From an uncultured Ruminococcus sp. (GTDB lineage Bacteria > Bacillota > Clostridia > Oscillospirales > Ruminococcaceae), in NCBI GenBank assembly GCA_900543145.1, contig UQPZ01000005.1, positions 124,001 to 188,000 on the forward strand: DNA of 64,000 nt, given 5' to 3'. This document shows, one piece after another, positions 26,012-35,165 of this stretch. The translations under genes and the position numbers were made by a program. The notes under the pieces were generated by a model. It saw only the letters and a list, made by a program, of their open reading frames with translations. It was not told the DNA's origin and did no database searches. The first letter of the stretch is position 1, and each line of letters starts with the position of its first letter.

Positions 26012-28063
26012 CTAATTTTCCATTGCCTCAGAAAGCACTCTTCTGACTGCGTAAGCGTCCGAAACGATAGCGCTTGCTGATTCGGCGATCGCGTGCAGAC
26101 GCTCCATTTCCCTTTCGGAGATACTGCTCTTTTCCGTTTTAAGATCGTTTAGGTTATCAAGGGTCTCCTGAGTATCACGGAGAATTATCTCTGTTTCATT
26201 TTCAATTTTGGTTTTAAGACCCTCGAAAGCCGAAAATACCTGACGGCGAACCGTTTCGGTAAAGTCGTTGTTAAGCTTCATTTCATGGAACTGCTTTTTT
26301 ACCTGAGTTTTAAAGTTCGACTTATACTTGTCGATCCTCTCCTTTACCAGAATTTTATCAACTGCAAAGTTAGCCGAAAAAGTTCCTGCAAGTCCCGCAA
26401 TAGCCATAAGACAGAGCGTTGCAGGAAGCGCGGCGGTTATTCCCAGAACTCCCGTAAAGAACATTGCGGTATAAAAGGTTGCATAAAAGCCTGCAAAGCC
26501 TGTAACTCCTCCGAGAAGCGCACCTTTGAAGCCAGCCTCGCGGAAGCCTATGAACAGACCACCTACTCCGAATGAACCCAGCGCAGCGCCTATTCCCTTA
26601 TCTATTCCGCTGCCGTTTCTTGATACTCTTTCGGAAACGGTAAACATCTCCTGAATACGGGCTACAGACTCAAAGAACTCGTCTTCAAAGCCCTGTAAAC
26701 GCTCGGCTTCAACGCTGATAGCGATATTTATCGAATTCTGTATCTGCTCGCAGATAAGCTGCGCTCTTGCTTCAATGCTTTCCTTTATCTTATCCGTAAG
26801 CTTCGCAGTAACCATTTTAAGCTGATCCTTTTTAAAATCGTCGGAGGACATCTGGAAGCTGTCTATAACGTCCATAGCCGCTTGCTCGATATTCGTCCAG
26901 TAGCTGTCAAGCACAGGCTGGAGATCCGAAAAGACCTTATTTGCGGCGTCGTTTATCTTAACAAATTCCTGACGCTTTTTATTCCTTATATCGTCTATTT
27001 CGCTTATAGCATTTTCATACCGCTCCATAAACTCGTCGTTCGCCATCATCAGCGCATTTTCCTGCATAACTACCGAGCGGAGTATTTCCGTTCCCGAATT
27101 TGTTATCTTATTCGCCAGTATCTGAAGGGCTATAACTCCCCTCTCCTTGGTAAGCATAGTTTCAAGAGCCTTTTCAAACTCAGGGAAATTGCTTTCCTCA
27201 AGAAGCTTCGGATCCTCTATTTTTTTAGCCGTAAGCGCCCTTTTAGCGTACAGTCCGATAACTCTCGGAGTTCCGATCTTTCTCTTGTAAACGGCAAACT
27301 CACGGCTGTCCTCACCCATTACCTTTTTCGCCTTATCCATTACATATTTTGTAATGCGGCTTCTTACGGTTTCAACTATCTTATTTTCGTCCTCCTGTGA
27401 AAATGTTCCGAAACAGTTCACTACGAAAATAATTCTTCCCACGTCGGACGTAAGCATTTTCTTTTCCAAAAAATCCTTTTCAAACTGAGAGAACGGCGAA
27501 TTTGCACTGATCACAAATACTGCCGCGTCGATCTTAGGCAGGATAGACAGGGTAACGTTAGTCATCTGCTCGTCGTCGTTAAGACCCGGGGTATCAATTA
27601 TATCAACATTATTGCGGCAGAAATCCGTATCATAGTAAACTGTCGCTTCCTTAACGGTTTCCGCTCTTTCCTCCGCCTCGCAGGTAAGCTTTGTAACATA
27701 GTTTTCAAGCTGATCGATATCGATCCTTTCGCTTGTGCCGTTTTTATATTCTACCTGAACGTAAGGCTCTTCGCTGTATGTAACCCTGTTAAGAGTAGCG
27801 GTTGCCGGCAGAACGTCGGCAGGAAGCACCTCCTGCCCCAGAAGTGCGTTAATAAGCGTGGATTTACCCCGCTTAAATTCTCCGACTATTGCAACCTCAA
27901 AATGATCGTCGTCAGATTTATCAATAGTTTCCCTTATAGACTGCGCTGTATTAACAAGAGAAATATCCTCGCTCAGCCGCAGCAGCTCCTTTAAATTTCC
28001 TGTAAGAGTCCGTACGGTTTCACGGTAGCCGGCGTAACTTCCGTAATCAATCTGCTTATCCAT
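26012..28063 (-). CDS. Bacterial dynamin-like GTPase with C-terminal membrane hairpin (first of pair)
   Basis: This 683-residue protein has P-loop GEFKRGKSTLINALLG (about residues 61-76), switch I LPADVLPATATLNRVTY and G3 DTPGLNDDEQ. The helical stalk is interrupted by a hydrophobic block of about 70 residues (about 505-575, from ALGSFGVGGLFIGF to LCLMAIAGLAGTF) that should insert in the membrane as a hairpin or two. The C-terminal assembly helix is rich in Glu. The layout matches bacterial dynamin-like proteins of the cyanobacterial BDLP and DynA type. It is the first gene of the unit, with a 28299-28328 promoter and a leader of about 230 bases. Confidence 0.9.
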   Translation of the reverse strand: MDKQIDYGSYAGYRETVRTLTGNLKELLRLSEDISLVNTAQSIRETIDKSDDDHFEVAIVGEFKRGKSTLINALLGQEVLPADVLPATATLNRVTYSEEPYVQVEYKNGTSERIDIDQLENYVTKLTCEAEERAETVKEATVYYDTDFCRNNVDIIDTPGLNDDEQMTNVTLSILPKIDAAVFVISANSPFSQFEKDFLEKKMLTSDVGRIIFVVNCFGTFSQEDENKIVETVRSRITKYVMDKAKKVMGEDSREFAVYKRKIGTPRVIGLYAKRALTAKKIEDPKLLEESNFPEFEKALETMLTKERGVIALQILANKITNSGTEILRSVVMQENALMMANDEFMERYENAISEIDDIRNKKRQEFVKINDAANKVFSDLQPVLDSYWTNIEQAAMDVIDSFQMSSDDFKKDQLKMVTAKLTDKIKESIEARAQLICEQIQNSINIAISVEAERLQGFEDEFFESVARIQEMFTVSERVSRNGSGIDKGIGAALGSFGVGGLFIGFREAGFKGALLGGVTGFAGFYATFYTAMFFTGVLGITAALPATLCLMAIAGLAGTFSANFAVDKILVKERIDKYKSNFKTQVKKQFHEMKLNNDFTETVRRQVFSAFEGLKTKIENETEIILRDTQETLDNLNDLKTEKSSISEREMERLHAIAESASAIVSDAYAVRRVLSEAMEN

Positions 28064-28298
28064 TTCAGACCTCCAAATCCCGAGCGTTAAGAACGGGTTA
28101 TTTCATTTTGCTGACTAAATTTTTTTGTTTTTTCAAGCTTTAACCGCTTGTTTACAGGCCGGGTAAAGCTCTCGAAGAGCCTTCGCATAAGCCCTTGCTT
28201 AAAGCAACAGAAAACCGAACCTTGCTTTTAAGTTTTAATAGATTTCCGTACTGCAAACGCTGTTACAGCAGCAGAAAGGTAATATTTTAATACTTATT
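28064..28298 (-). other. Long leader of the dynamin-like operon
   Basis: About 230 transcribed bases separate the promoter from the first start codon. They include a GCTCT/AGAGC hairpin (near 28171-28184) and the repeated AAGCAAGG-type words around 28190-28230. No known riboswitch was recognised. The rest of the 391-base gap to the diguanylate cyclase holds the promoter and that gene's terminator. Confidence 0.35.
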
Positions 28299-28328
28299 AT
28301 TATATCATAATTGTTATTAAATAGTCAA
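28299..28328 (-). promoter_or_regulatory. Promoter for the dynamin-like operon
   Basis: On the minus strand TTGACT (28328-28323), an 18-base spacer and TATAAT (28304-28299). Confidence 0.7.
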
Positions 28329-28423
28329 CAATTTATACAAAACAATCCGAAAAATTACCCTTTTGCACAAAATGAACCAGTATTATCAATGCACAATGCA
28401 CAATTCCTGATAAGCTTCGGCTA

Positions 28424-28456
28424 AAAAAACTGCCGGACTTTATATCCGACAGTTTT
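28424..28456 (-). terminator. Terminator of the diguanylate cyclase gene
   Basis: On the minus strand AAAACTGTCGGA, a 7-base loop and TCCGGCAGTTTTTTT. The hairpin overlaps the stop codon region and ends in seven Ts. Confidence 0.85.
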
Positions 28457-29591
28457 ACGAATTATCTCCGAAAGCTCCGCAGATCGGAATAACAATTTCC
28501 TCCCCGCAGTTATTTTTATTTATTACGCAGTTTCTTCCATGCTTCTTTCCGTAATAAAGATACTGGTCAGCAATTTTCAGTCCTTCTTCATAAGAAAGAT
28601 CCTTACCACATTCACAGACGCCTATAGTTATCGTAACCCCGAAGGTATCAGCTCCGCAGCTGAAGCTCATTGCTTCAAGTTCGGAACGGATCTGAGCCGC
28701 GACCCTTGTACCGGCCTCTATACCGGTATTGGGGATCACGAAAAGCAGTTCTTCTCCGCCCCATCTGCAAACATATCCCTCAGACGGAACAAGTATACTC
28801 ATAGCTTCCGAAATTTGTTTTAAAACCATATCGCCGTATGCATGACCGTATGTATCGTTAACTTGTTTAAAATTGTCGATATCTCCCATTGCAATTATAT
28901 ATCTGCTGTCAGCTGCCGCAGCATTTCTCTGTATCTGTTTGAAAAAGTCCATCATCGCACGTCTGTTGAAGAGCCTTGTAAGCGGGTCTATAGTCGCAAG
29001 CCTGCTTAAAGTTTCATTTTTCGCTTTCAGCTGATGCTGAGATATCTGTTTTGATATTTTATATATCGCGGCTATGCAGATTATCATAAGAAATGCAAAA
29101 AAACTGTTAAATGTATACAGCACTAGCTGCGATGTCTTATCAAAGTCAGGGTAAATAACGTGTGCGTCATCTACCGTATAAAATTTCAGAAGCATAAAAA
29201 CGGTTACTATTACCGGAGTTATTATATACGGAGTCATTACCCTTTTAAACTCCACGAAAAACGGAACAGGAGCTATACACACAAGAAACATTGCAAAGCC
29301 GTAGCCCCAGCCCACATACACCGTTGCCGCAACAGCATGAACCACTATCTCGAACAAAGCTATGCACAGCATAGGCGTTACGTTCTCTACATTGAAAATC
29401 AGAAAAGAAAAACCCAGATAAAGCGCCGAACTGAAAAAATTGAAATACATCATTTCGGTAACGCCAATGTATCTAAAATAGAAAATAAAAACTATATGAA
29501 CTATCAAGCAGCATATATCAGCAAATAAATACACATACTTGGGCGAGATATTGGCAAAACGCGTCGCATCAAATTTTACCGCTGATTTCAT
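28455..29591 (-). CDS. Membrane-bound diguanylate cyclase (GGDEF)
   Basis: This 378-residue protein has five or six membrane segments (residues about 18-195) and a cytoplasmic GGDEF domain (about 205-360). The domain has MGDIDNFKQVNDTYGHAYGD and the active site WGGEELLFVIP, so it should make cyclic di-GMP from GTP. The inhibitory RxxD site five residues before GGEEL is not present (PSEGYVCRWGGEE), so product feedback is probably lost. The membrane part is not a sensor domain I recognise. It has its own promoter and terminator. Confidence 0.92.
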   Translation of the reverse strand: MKSAVKFDATRFANISPKYVYLFADICCLIVHIVFIFYFRYIGVTEMMYFNFFSSALYLGFSFLIFNVENVTPMLCIALFEIVVHAVAATVYVGWGYGFAMFLVCIAPVPFFVEFKRVMTPYIITPVIVTVFMLLKFYTVDDAHVIYPDFDKTSQLVLYTFNSFFAFLMIICIAAIYKISKQISQHQLKAKNETLSRLATIDPLTRLFNRRAMMDFFKQIQRNAAAADSRYIIAMGDIDNFKQVNDTYGHAYGDMVLKQISEAMSILVPSEGYVCRWGGEELLFVIPNTGIEAGTRVAAQIRSELEAMSFSCGADTFGVTITIGVCECGKDLSYEEGLKIADQYLYYGKKHGRNCVINKNNCGEEIVIPICGAFGDNS

Positions 29592-29666
29592 AGATCCATC
29601 CCCTTCTTAACTGTATTACCATGCTATTGGTTTTACCTGCGCTAATATATGTAATCTTACTAATAT

Positions 29667-29695
29667 ATTATACTATAATGCCTATATAGTTACAA
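29667..29695 (-). promoter_or_regulatory. Promoter for the diguanylate cyclase gene
   Basis: On the minus strand TTGTAA (29695-29690), a 17-base spacer and TATAAT (29672-29667). Confidence 0.65.
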
Positions 29696-29867
29696 TAGTA
29701 ATTGTAGACAAAAATCAAGAAATATTTTGTTAATAATTGCTCAGAACATTTTTACTGTGAAAAATATTTTATTATTATAAAAGGCGGTATTTCTCCGCAT
29801 TAATAATATAAATATAATTAAATAAACTAAACATTATCTCAGTAAACCAATTAATATAAAATATATA

Positions 29868-30512
29868 TTAATCTGCATTATCAATAATATTAGCTCCATA
29901 AGTAAGCGTCAGAAGACTGTCGCCGAGGTGAACGTTTTCAACTACTATATTTTCATATTCGATACTCAGGTCGTAATGCGAAAAGTTCCAGAAGGCTTTA
30001 AGTCCAAGACTGACAAGCTTATCAGCTATAGCCTGAGTAGTTGACTTAGGGATACAAAGCACTGCGACCGCAGGAGAATTTTCTTTGCAGAAGCTTTCGA
30101 TCTCGTCTACATGACGTATTGTAAGGCTTCCCACACTTTTACCTACTATCTCAGGATTAATATCAAAAATACCGATAAGCTTACATCCTCTTGTTTCAAA
30201 ATTTATATGCGTCGCAATAGCGCGTCCAAGGTTTCCCGCGCCGATAAGTATTGTTTTAAAGTTTTTATCAACTCCCAGTATCTTGCCTATTTCGCTGTGA
30301 AGCTCGTCAACGTGATAGCCGTATCCCTGCTGTCCGAAGCCGCCGAAGCAGTTAAGATCCTGCCTTATCTGCGAAGCGGTAAGCTTCATAAGCGCAGAAA
30401 GCTCTCTTGAAGATATCCTGTCAACACCTTGCTTTTTCAGCTCACCCAGAAACCTGTAATATCTGGGAAGTCTTTTTATAACCGAAGAAGAAATAGAACC
30501 GTTTTTTGCCAT
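29868..30512 (-). CDS. rex: Redox-sensing transcriptional repressor Rex
   Basis: This 214-residue protein is read from the ATG at 30512, 10 bases after a CGGAG ribosome site; an upstream in-frame ATG at 30539 has none. The N-terminal winged helix (ISSSVIKRLPRYYRFLGELKKQGVDRISSRELS) binds DNA. The Rossmann loop IGAGNLGRAIATH (about residues 88-100) binds NADH/NAD, and YGANIIDNAD closes the domain-swapped dimer. Rex represses fermentation and respiration genes when NADH is low. It lies downstream of icd but behind that gene's terminator. Confidence 0.95.
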   Translation of the reverse strand: MAKNGSISSSVIKRLPRYYRFLGELKKQGVDRISSRELSALMKLTASQIRQDLNCFGGFGQQGYGYHVDELHSEIGKILGVDKNFKTILIGAGNLGRAIATHINFETRGCKLIGIFDINPEIVGKSVGSLTIRHVDEIESFCKENSPAVAVLCIPKSTTQAIADKLVSLGLKAFWNFSHYDLSIEYENIVVENVHLGDSLLTLTYGANIIDNAD

Positions 30513-30543
30513 ATCAAAACCACTCCGTAAAAACGCCATAAAA

Positions 30544-30563
30544 GGACGGATAAAAATCCGCCC
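30544..30563 (-). terminator. Terminator between icd and rex
   Basis: On the minus strand GGGCGGAT, a 4-base loop and ATCCGTCC (one G-T pair), followed by TTTTAT. It separates the acn-icd operon from rex. Confidence 0.65.
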
Positions 30564-30604
30564 CTATATGAATCAGATATTTATGCTTCTCAATAATTAT
30601 CCTA

Positions 30605-31816
30605 TCAGCCAAGCATAGGCTTTAATCTTTCGTCCACCGCCTTGAGGAAATCCTCAGTATTGACCTTTTTCTTGTTTTCAAGAGTTGAAAGCAGATAAAG
30701 ATCGCCTGTCATAACGCCGTCCTCGATCGTCCTGACAGTTGCCTTTTCAAGACAATCAGCGAAATTAACAAGCTCCTCCAAACCGTCCAGCTCGCCCCTC
30801 TTTCTCAGAGCGCCTGTCCATGCGAACAATGTTGCTACAGAGTTTGTGGAGGTCTCCTCACCCTTGAGGTGCTTATAGTAATGACGCTGAACAGTTCCGT
30901 GAGCCGCCTCATACTCGTAAACGCCGTCAGGTGAAACCAAGACCGAAGTCATCATTGCAAGCGAACCGTAAGCCGTAGCTACCATATCGCTCATTACGTC
31001 GCCGTCGTAGTTCTTGCATGCCCAGATATAGCCGCCGTTTGAACGTATAACTCTTGCTACTGCGTCGTCAATAAGCGTATAGAAATACTCTATACCCGCA
31101 GCCTCAAACCTTTCCCTGTATTCATTATCGTATATCTCCTGGAAAATATCCTTGAAGGTATGATCGTATTTCTTGGAAATAGTGTCCTTAGTAGCAAACC
31201 ATACGTCCTGATTTGTATCAAGTGCAAAGTTAAAGCAGGCTCTTGCAAAGGAAGCTATTGAAGAAGACTTGTTGTGCTGACCCTGAATAATTCCGTCGCA
31301 CTCAAAGCTGTAGATCGTTTCTCTCGTTTCGTTTCCGTTCTTGTCAGTGCATACAAGCTCAGCCTTAGAGCCTTCGGGGCACTTCATTTCAACGTTCTTA
31401 TAAACGTCACCATAAGCGTGACGTGCAATAGTAATAGGCTTTGTCCATGTAGGAATATACGGAGTTATCCCCTTAACGAGAATAGGAGTTCTGAAAACAG
31501 TGCCGTCCAGCATTGCTCTTATTGTACCGTTAGGAGACTTCCACATTTCCTTGAGGTTATATTCAGGCATTCTTGCGGCATTAGGAGTGATCGTAGCACA
31601 CTTTACCGCAACTCCGTATTTTTTCGTAGCATTAGCAGAATCAACCGTTACCTGATCATTTGTTTCATTTCTGTGAACAAGACCCAAATCATAATATTCG
31701 GACTTCAGATCCACATAGGGCAGAATAAGAATATCCTTTATTTCCTGCCAGATAATTCTGGTCATTTCGTCGCCGTCCATTTCGACAAGGGGTGTTTTCA
31801 TTTGGATTTTTGACAT
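30605..31816 (-). CDS. icd: NADP-dependent isocitrate dehydrogenase (eukaryote-like type)
   Basis: This 403-residue enzyme is of the single-subunit type usually found in eukaryotes and some anaerobic bacteria. It has PLVEMDGDEMTRIIW at residues 9-23, the substrate motif KSPNGTIRAMLDGTVFR (about 93-109), the catalytic region around DGDVMSDMVA and the NADP loop AAHGTVQRHY. It oxidises isocitrate to 2-oxoglutarate and provides the carbon skeleton for ammonium assimilation. It is the last gene of the acn-small protein-icd operon and starts 17 bases after the small gene. Confidence 0.95.
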   Translation of the reverse strand: MSKIQMKTPLVEMDGDEMTRIIWQEIKDILILPYVDLKSEYYDLGLVHRNETNDQVTVDSANATKKYGVAVKCATITPNAARMPEYNLKEMWKSPNGTIRAMLDGTVFRTPILVKGITPYIPTWTKPITIARHAYGDVYKNVEMKCPEGSKAELVCTDKNGNETRETIYSFECDGIIQGQHNKSSSIASFARACFNFALDTNQDVWFATKDTISKKYDHTFKDIFQEIYDNEYRERFEAAGIEYFYTLIDDAVARVIRSNGGYIWACKNYDGDVMSDMVATAYGSLAMMTSVLVSPDGVYEYEAAHGTVQRHYYKHLKGEETSTNSVATLFAWTGALRKRGELDGLEELVNFADCLEKATVRTIEDGVMTGDLYLLSTLENKKKVNTEDFLKAVDERLKPMLG

Positions 31817-31833
31817 TTTACATTCCTCCTGTT

Positions 31834-32031
31834 TTAAAAGCTTAACTCAAAAAGAATCATCATAATAACGAAAAATAAGATATAGGGCAAAGCGAGAATC
31901 AGAATAAAAAGCAGCTGTTTTTTCACGCTCATCTTTTTCTGATTCAGGGGATTTATGCCGAGTTTGTCCGATATAAGCAGCAATAGCGCTATTATCAGTA
32001 CAGACGAAATAAATCTTATTACGCTGTCCAT
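31834..32031 (-). CDS. Small two-helix membrane protein between acn and icd
   Basis: This 65-residue protein has hydrophobic segments at about residues 5-22 and 42-63, joined by a basic loop (NQKKMSVKKQ). Its start is 1 base from the aconitase stop, so translation is coupled. No family is recognised. The position between two consecutive enzymes of the oxidative citrate branch is its only functional clue. It could localise the enzymes at the membrane, an inference. Confidence 0.65.
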   Translation of the reverse strand: MDSVIRFISSVLIIALLLLISDKLGINPLNQKKMSVKKQLLFILILALPYILFFVIMMILFELSF

Positions 32032-32032
32032 T

Positions 32033-33970
32033 TTATTTTAGGCTTTCTCTTGTGTAGTCAAGCAGTCCTCCTGCAAGGATAATATCCTTTGTACGTCCTG
32101 TAAGCTCGCAGAGTACGGGAATTTCAGCGCCTGTGGTCTTGTTTACAACGGTAAGCTCTGTCTTATCAGCTTCTACAGCTGCTCTTACGTCTGAAAGCAC
32201 AATTTCATCGCCCTGTGAGATCTTATCGTAATCAGCCTCGTTTACAAAAGTAAGCGGCAGAATACCGGCGTTTATAAGGTTTGCTCTGTGGATCCTTGCA
32301 AAACTCTTGACCAGAACCGCCTTGATCCCGAGATAAAGCGGAGCCAGCGCTGCATGCTCTCTTGAAGAGCCCTGTCCGTAGTTAGAGCCGCCTACGATAA
32401 TCGACTTGCCCATATTTTTAGCACGTCTTGGGAATTCCTCATCGCATACCGTGAAGCAATGCTGAGAAATTGCAGGAATATTTGAACGCAGCGGAAGAAT
32501 TTTAGCTCCCGCAGGCATTATATGGTCTGTAGTAATATTGTCGCCGACCTTAAGCGATACCCTGCATTCGATAGATTCGTCGAGCGGAGCGGTTTCAGGG
32601 AAAGGCTTGATATTCGGACCTCTTAGAATTTCGACCTTGTCCATATCCTCAACTGAAGCAGGAGCTTCAACCATATTATCATTAATTACAAAATGCTCTG
32701 GCAGCCTGAATTCAGGCATTTCTCCCAGAGTTCTGGGATCGGTAAGATAGCCTGTAAGAGCAGATGCGGCAGCAAGCTCAGGAGATACCAGATATATCTG
32801 ACCGTCCTTAGTTCCCGAACGTCCCTCGAAGTTTCTGTTGAAGGTTCTGAGCGATACGCCCTTTGAGTTAGGCGACTGACCCATACCGATACACGGACCG
32901 CAGGCAGATTCAAGGATCCTTGCTCCTGCGTCAATCATAATTGAAAGTGCGCCGTTCTGAGCCAGCATATTCAGCACCTGCTTAGATCCGGGAGCTATAG
33001 ACAGCGAAACGTCGGGGTGAACAGTCTTTCCTTTGAGTATATGAGCTACCTTCATCATATCCATAAATGAAGAGTTTGTACATGAACCGATACAAACCTG
33101 ATCAATTTTCAGCCTGCCGATCTCCTCACAGGTCTTTACATTGTCAGGCGAATGAGGACAAGCCGCCATAGGAACGATCTCTGAAAGGTCTATATCAACG
33201 ATCTCGTCGTAAACAGCATCGTCGTCGGCTTTAAGCTCACACCATACGTCCTCTCTGCCCTGAGCCTTAAGAAATTCAAGTGTTATCTCGTCTGAAGGGA
33301 AAATAGAGGTTGTAGCGCCAAGCTCTGCTCCCATATTGGTTATAGTTGCTCTTTCGGGTACTGAAAGGGTCTTAACGCCCTCGCCGGTATACTCGATCAC
33401 CTTTCCTACTCCGCCCTTTACGGAAAGCCTGCGGAGAACTTCTAAAATAACGTCCTTAGCCGCGACCCACGGTGAAAGCCTGCCTGTAAGGTTAACCTTT
33501 ACTACCTTAGGATAAGTGATATAATACGCTCCGCCGCCCATTGCGACCGCAACGTCAAGTCCGCCTGCTCCGATAGCGATCATTCCGATACCGCCGCCTG
33601 TCGGGGTATGGCTGTCCGAACCGATCAGCGTCTTGCCGGGAACGCCGAAACGCTCCAAGTGTACCTGATGACAGATACCGTTGCCGGGGCGTGAAAAATA
33701 AATTCCGTGCTTTTTGGCTACAGAGCCTATAAAACGGTGGTCGTCGGCATTTTCAAAACCTGACTGCAGCGTATTATGGTCGATATAAGCAACAGAACGC
33801 TCCGTCTTTACGCGGGGTACTCCCATAGCCTCAAATTCGAGGTATGCCATTGTTCCCGTAGCGTCCTGAGTAAGCGTCTGATCAATTTTTATTCCTATTT
33901 CCTGTCCCTTGACAAATTCACCGTCGACTAAGTGAGCCTTCAAGATTTTTTCAGTAAGTGTGAAACCCAT
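32033..33970 (-). CDS. acn: Aconitate hydratase
   Basis: This 645-residue enzyme matches the shorter aconitase type of Clostridia. The iron-sulfur cluster ligands are in GSCTNSS and ESACGPCIGMG, and the substrate-binding GSDSHTPTGGG lies early. The swivel domain at the C-terminus has the GSNYGQGSSREHAALAP arginine motif. It isomerises citrate to isocitrate. Its product is used by icd two genes downstream. It has a consensus promoter and an AAGGGA ribosome site. No citrate synthase is in the window. Confidence 0.95.
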   Translation of the reverse strand: MGFTLTEKILKAHLVDGEFVKGQEIGIKIDQTLTQDATGTMAYLEFEAMGVPRVKTERSVAYIDHNTLQSGFENADDHRFIGSVAKKHGIYFSRPGNGICHQVHLERFGVPGKTLIGSDSHTPTGGGIGMIAIGAGGLDVAVAMGGGAYYITYPKVVKVNLTGRLSPWVAAKDVILEVLRRLSVKGGVGKVIEYTGEGVKTLSVPERATITNMGAELGATTSIFPSDEITLEFLKAQGREDVWCELKADDDAVYDEIVDIDLSEIVPMAACPHSPDNVKTCEEIGRLKIDQVCIGSCTNSSFMDMMKVAHILKGKTVHPDVSLSIAPGSKQVLNMLAQNGALSIMIDAGARILESACGPCIGMGQSPNSKGVSLRTFNRNFEGRSGTKDGQIYLVSPELAAASALTGYLTDPRTLGEMPEFRLPEHFVINDNMVEAPASVEDMDKVEILRGPNIKPFPETAPLDESIECRVSLKVGDNITTDHIMPAGAKILPLRSNIPAISQHCFTVCDEEFPRRAKNMGKSIIVGGSNYGQGSSREHAALAPLYLGIKAVLVKSFARIHRANLINAGILPLTFVNEADYDKISQGDEIVLSDVRAAVEADKTELTVVNKTTGAEIPVLCELTGRTKDIILAGGLLDYTRESLK

Positions 33971-34005
33971 TCAAAACATTCCCTTCACAATAAATATATG
34001 ATATT

Positions 34006-34034
34006 ATTATACCTTATTTCACAGGCTTTGTCAA
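34006..34034 (-). promoter_or_regulatory. Consensus promoter of the acn-icd operon
   Basis: On the minus strand TTGACA (34034-34029), a 17-base spacer and TATAAT (34011-34006). The 345-base gap to the divergent DUF4352 gene holds this promoter and the one at 34245; nothing else was seen. Confidence 0.85.
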
Positions 34035-34244
34035 GTTTTTCACAAATAGCGTTTACTATAATATGCGCCGCTTTTATAATAAAATCCGCTGTAATAAACA
34101 CTTTGATTTGTAATTTTTTAAGCGTTTTGAATATCAATATCATTTACAGTTCCTTACCCCTCTGAAGATTCTCCCATATTTAAGCTGTTTTTTTCTTATT
34201 GCGCCATAGAATTCAATTTTTTCTATTATTAATTTTCCACAGTC

Positions 34245-34273
34245 TTGACAAATTTAATCGGAAAGTGTATAAT
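34245..34273 (+). promoter_or_regulatory. Consensus promoter of the DUF4352 gene
   Basis: TTGACA (34245-34250), a 17-base spacer and TATAAT (34268-34273). Confidence 0.85.
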
Positions 34274-34315
34274 TATGTAGTAAAATGCTGAAAGGCAAAT
34301 ATAGGAGGAATCAAT

Positions 34316-34972
34316 ATGGATAATGAAGAAAAGAAAAGCAAAAAGGGGTTAATAATCGGAATTATCGCAGCTATAGTAGTTATTGCAGCTATAGGGGGAG
34401 CCGTAGGAAGCGGCGGAGATAAAGACGACAGCTCATCAGGAAACGAAACAGGAAAAATATCGTCATCACAGACTGAAAGCAAAAAGGATACAGAATCAAA
34501 GGAAGAAAGCAAAGCCGCCGAGGAGTCGTCCGAAGCCGAGCCGGAAGCTCTGCCTACCGTAGGCGAATACGTTCAGTCGGATTCATGGAAAATTTCATTC
34601 CTTGACGCTAAGCAGTACGACAGCCTTTCTGACGAAAACAGCCTTCTTACAGATACGCCGTCTGACGGAAAGGTCTACCTTATCCTTTACTTTGAAGCAG
34701 AGAATGTTTCCGGAAAGGACGATCATCTCAATATGTTCTACTGGGAAGCATATGAGGACGGCTATTCGACAGATATGAAAATTGTTATCAACAAGCCTGA
34801 CGGATACGATCAGTTTGCAGGTGATGTAGGAAACGGCAAGAAGATAAAGGGCTATCTTGCTTACGAGGTCTCACCCGACTGGAAAGAATTTGAGATCTCC
34901 TATAAAGACGGGATCTCGGTAGAAAATAAAAATAAGATCACATTTGCTGTTACTCCCGATAAGCTCAGCTGA
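34316..34972 (+). CDS. Membrane-anchored DUF4352-like protein
   Basis: This 218-residue protein has a short basic N-terminus, a membrane helix (about residues 11-30), a Ser/Lys/Glu-rich linker (about 35-85) and an external immunoglobulin-like DUF4352 domain. The domain has the typical SDGKVYLILYFEAENVSGKDDHL stretch and a C-terminal KGYLAYEVSPDWKEFEISY. Such domains are common on Firmicutes surface proteins and have no known enzyme activity. It is a single gene with a consensus promoter, a GGAGG ribosome site and a strong terminator. Confidence 0.8.
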   Translation: MDNEEKKSKKGLIIGIIAAIVVIAAIGGAVGSGGDKDDSSSGNETGKISSSQTESKKDTESKEESKAAEESSEAEPEALPTVGEYVQSDSWKISFLDAKQYDSLSDENSLLTDTPSDGKVYLILYFEAENVSGKDDHLNMFYWEAYEDGYSTDMKIVINKPDGYDQFAGDVGNGKKIKGYLAYEVSPDWKEFEISYKDGISVENKNKITFAVTPDKLS

Positions 34973-35001
34973 CGAAAATAAGTTCAGATATAAATAAAGA
35001 C

Positions 35002-35042
35002 CAGACGCCTGCGATTTTAATTTCGTAAGCGTCTGTTTTTAT
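35002..35042 (+). terminator. Terminator after the DUF4352 gene
   Basis: CAGACGC (35002-35008) pairs with GCGTCTG (35029-35035), with an inner TGCGA/TCGTA stem, followed by TTTTTATT. Confidence 0.85.
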
Positions 35043-35069
35043 TGAACCGTACTCCGAAGTAAAAACGCC

Positions 35070-35107
35070 GAAGTCCGCAGACGGATAATTCCTGTACTGC
35101 GGACTTC
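35070..35107 (-). terminator. Terminator after the ammonium transporter gene
   Basis: GAAGTCCGCAG (35070-35080) and CTGCGGACTTC (35097-35107) form an 11-base-pair stem. On the minus strand GGCGTTTTTACTT follows. Confidence 0.75.
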
Positions 35108-35165
35108 AAGCTATAATTTATAAGTGGGATGGGGGCAAATTAATTAAGACAACGCCGAATCAGTA

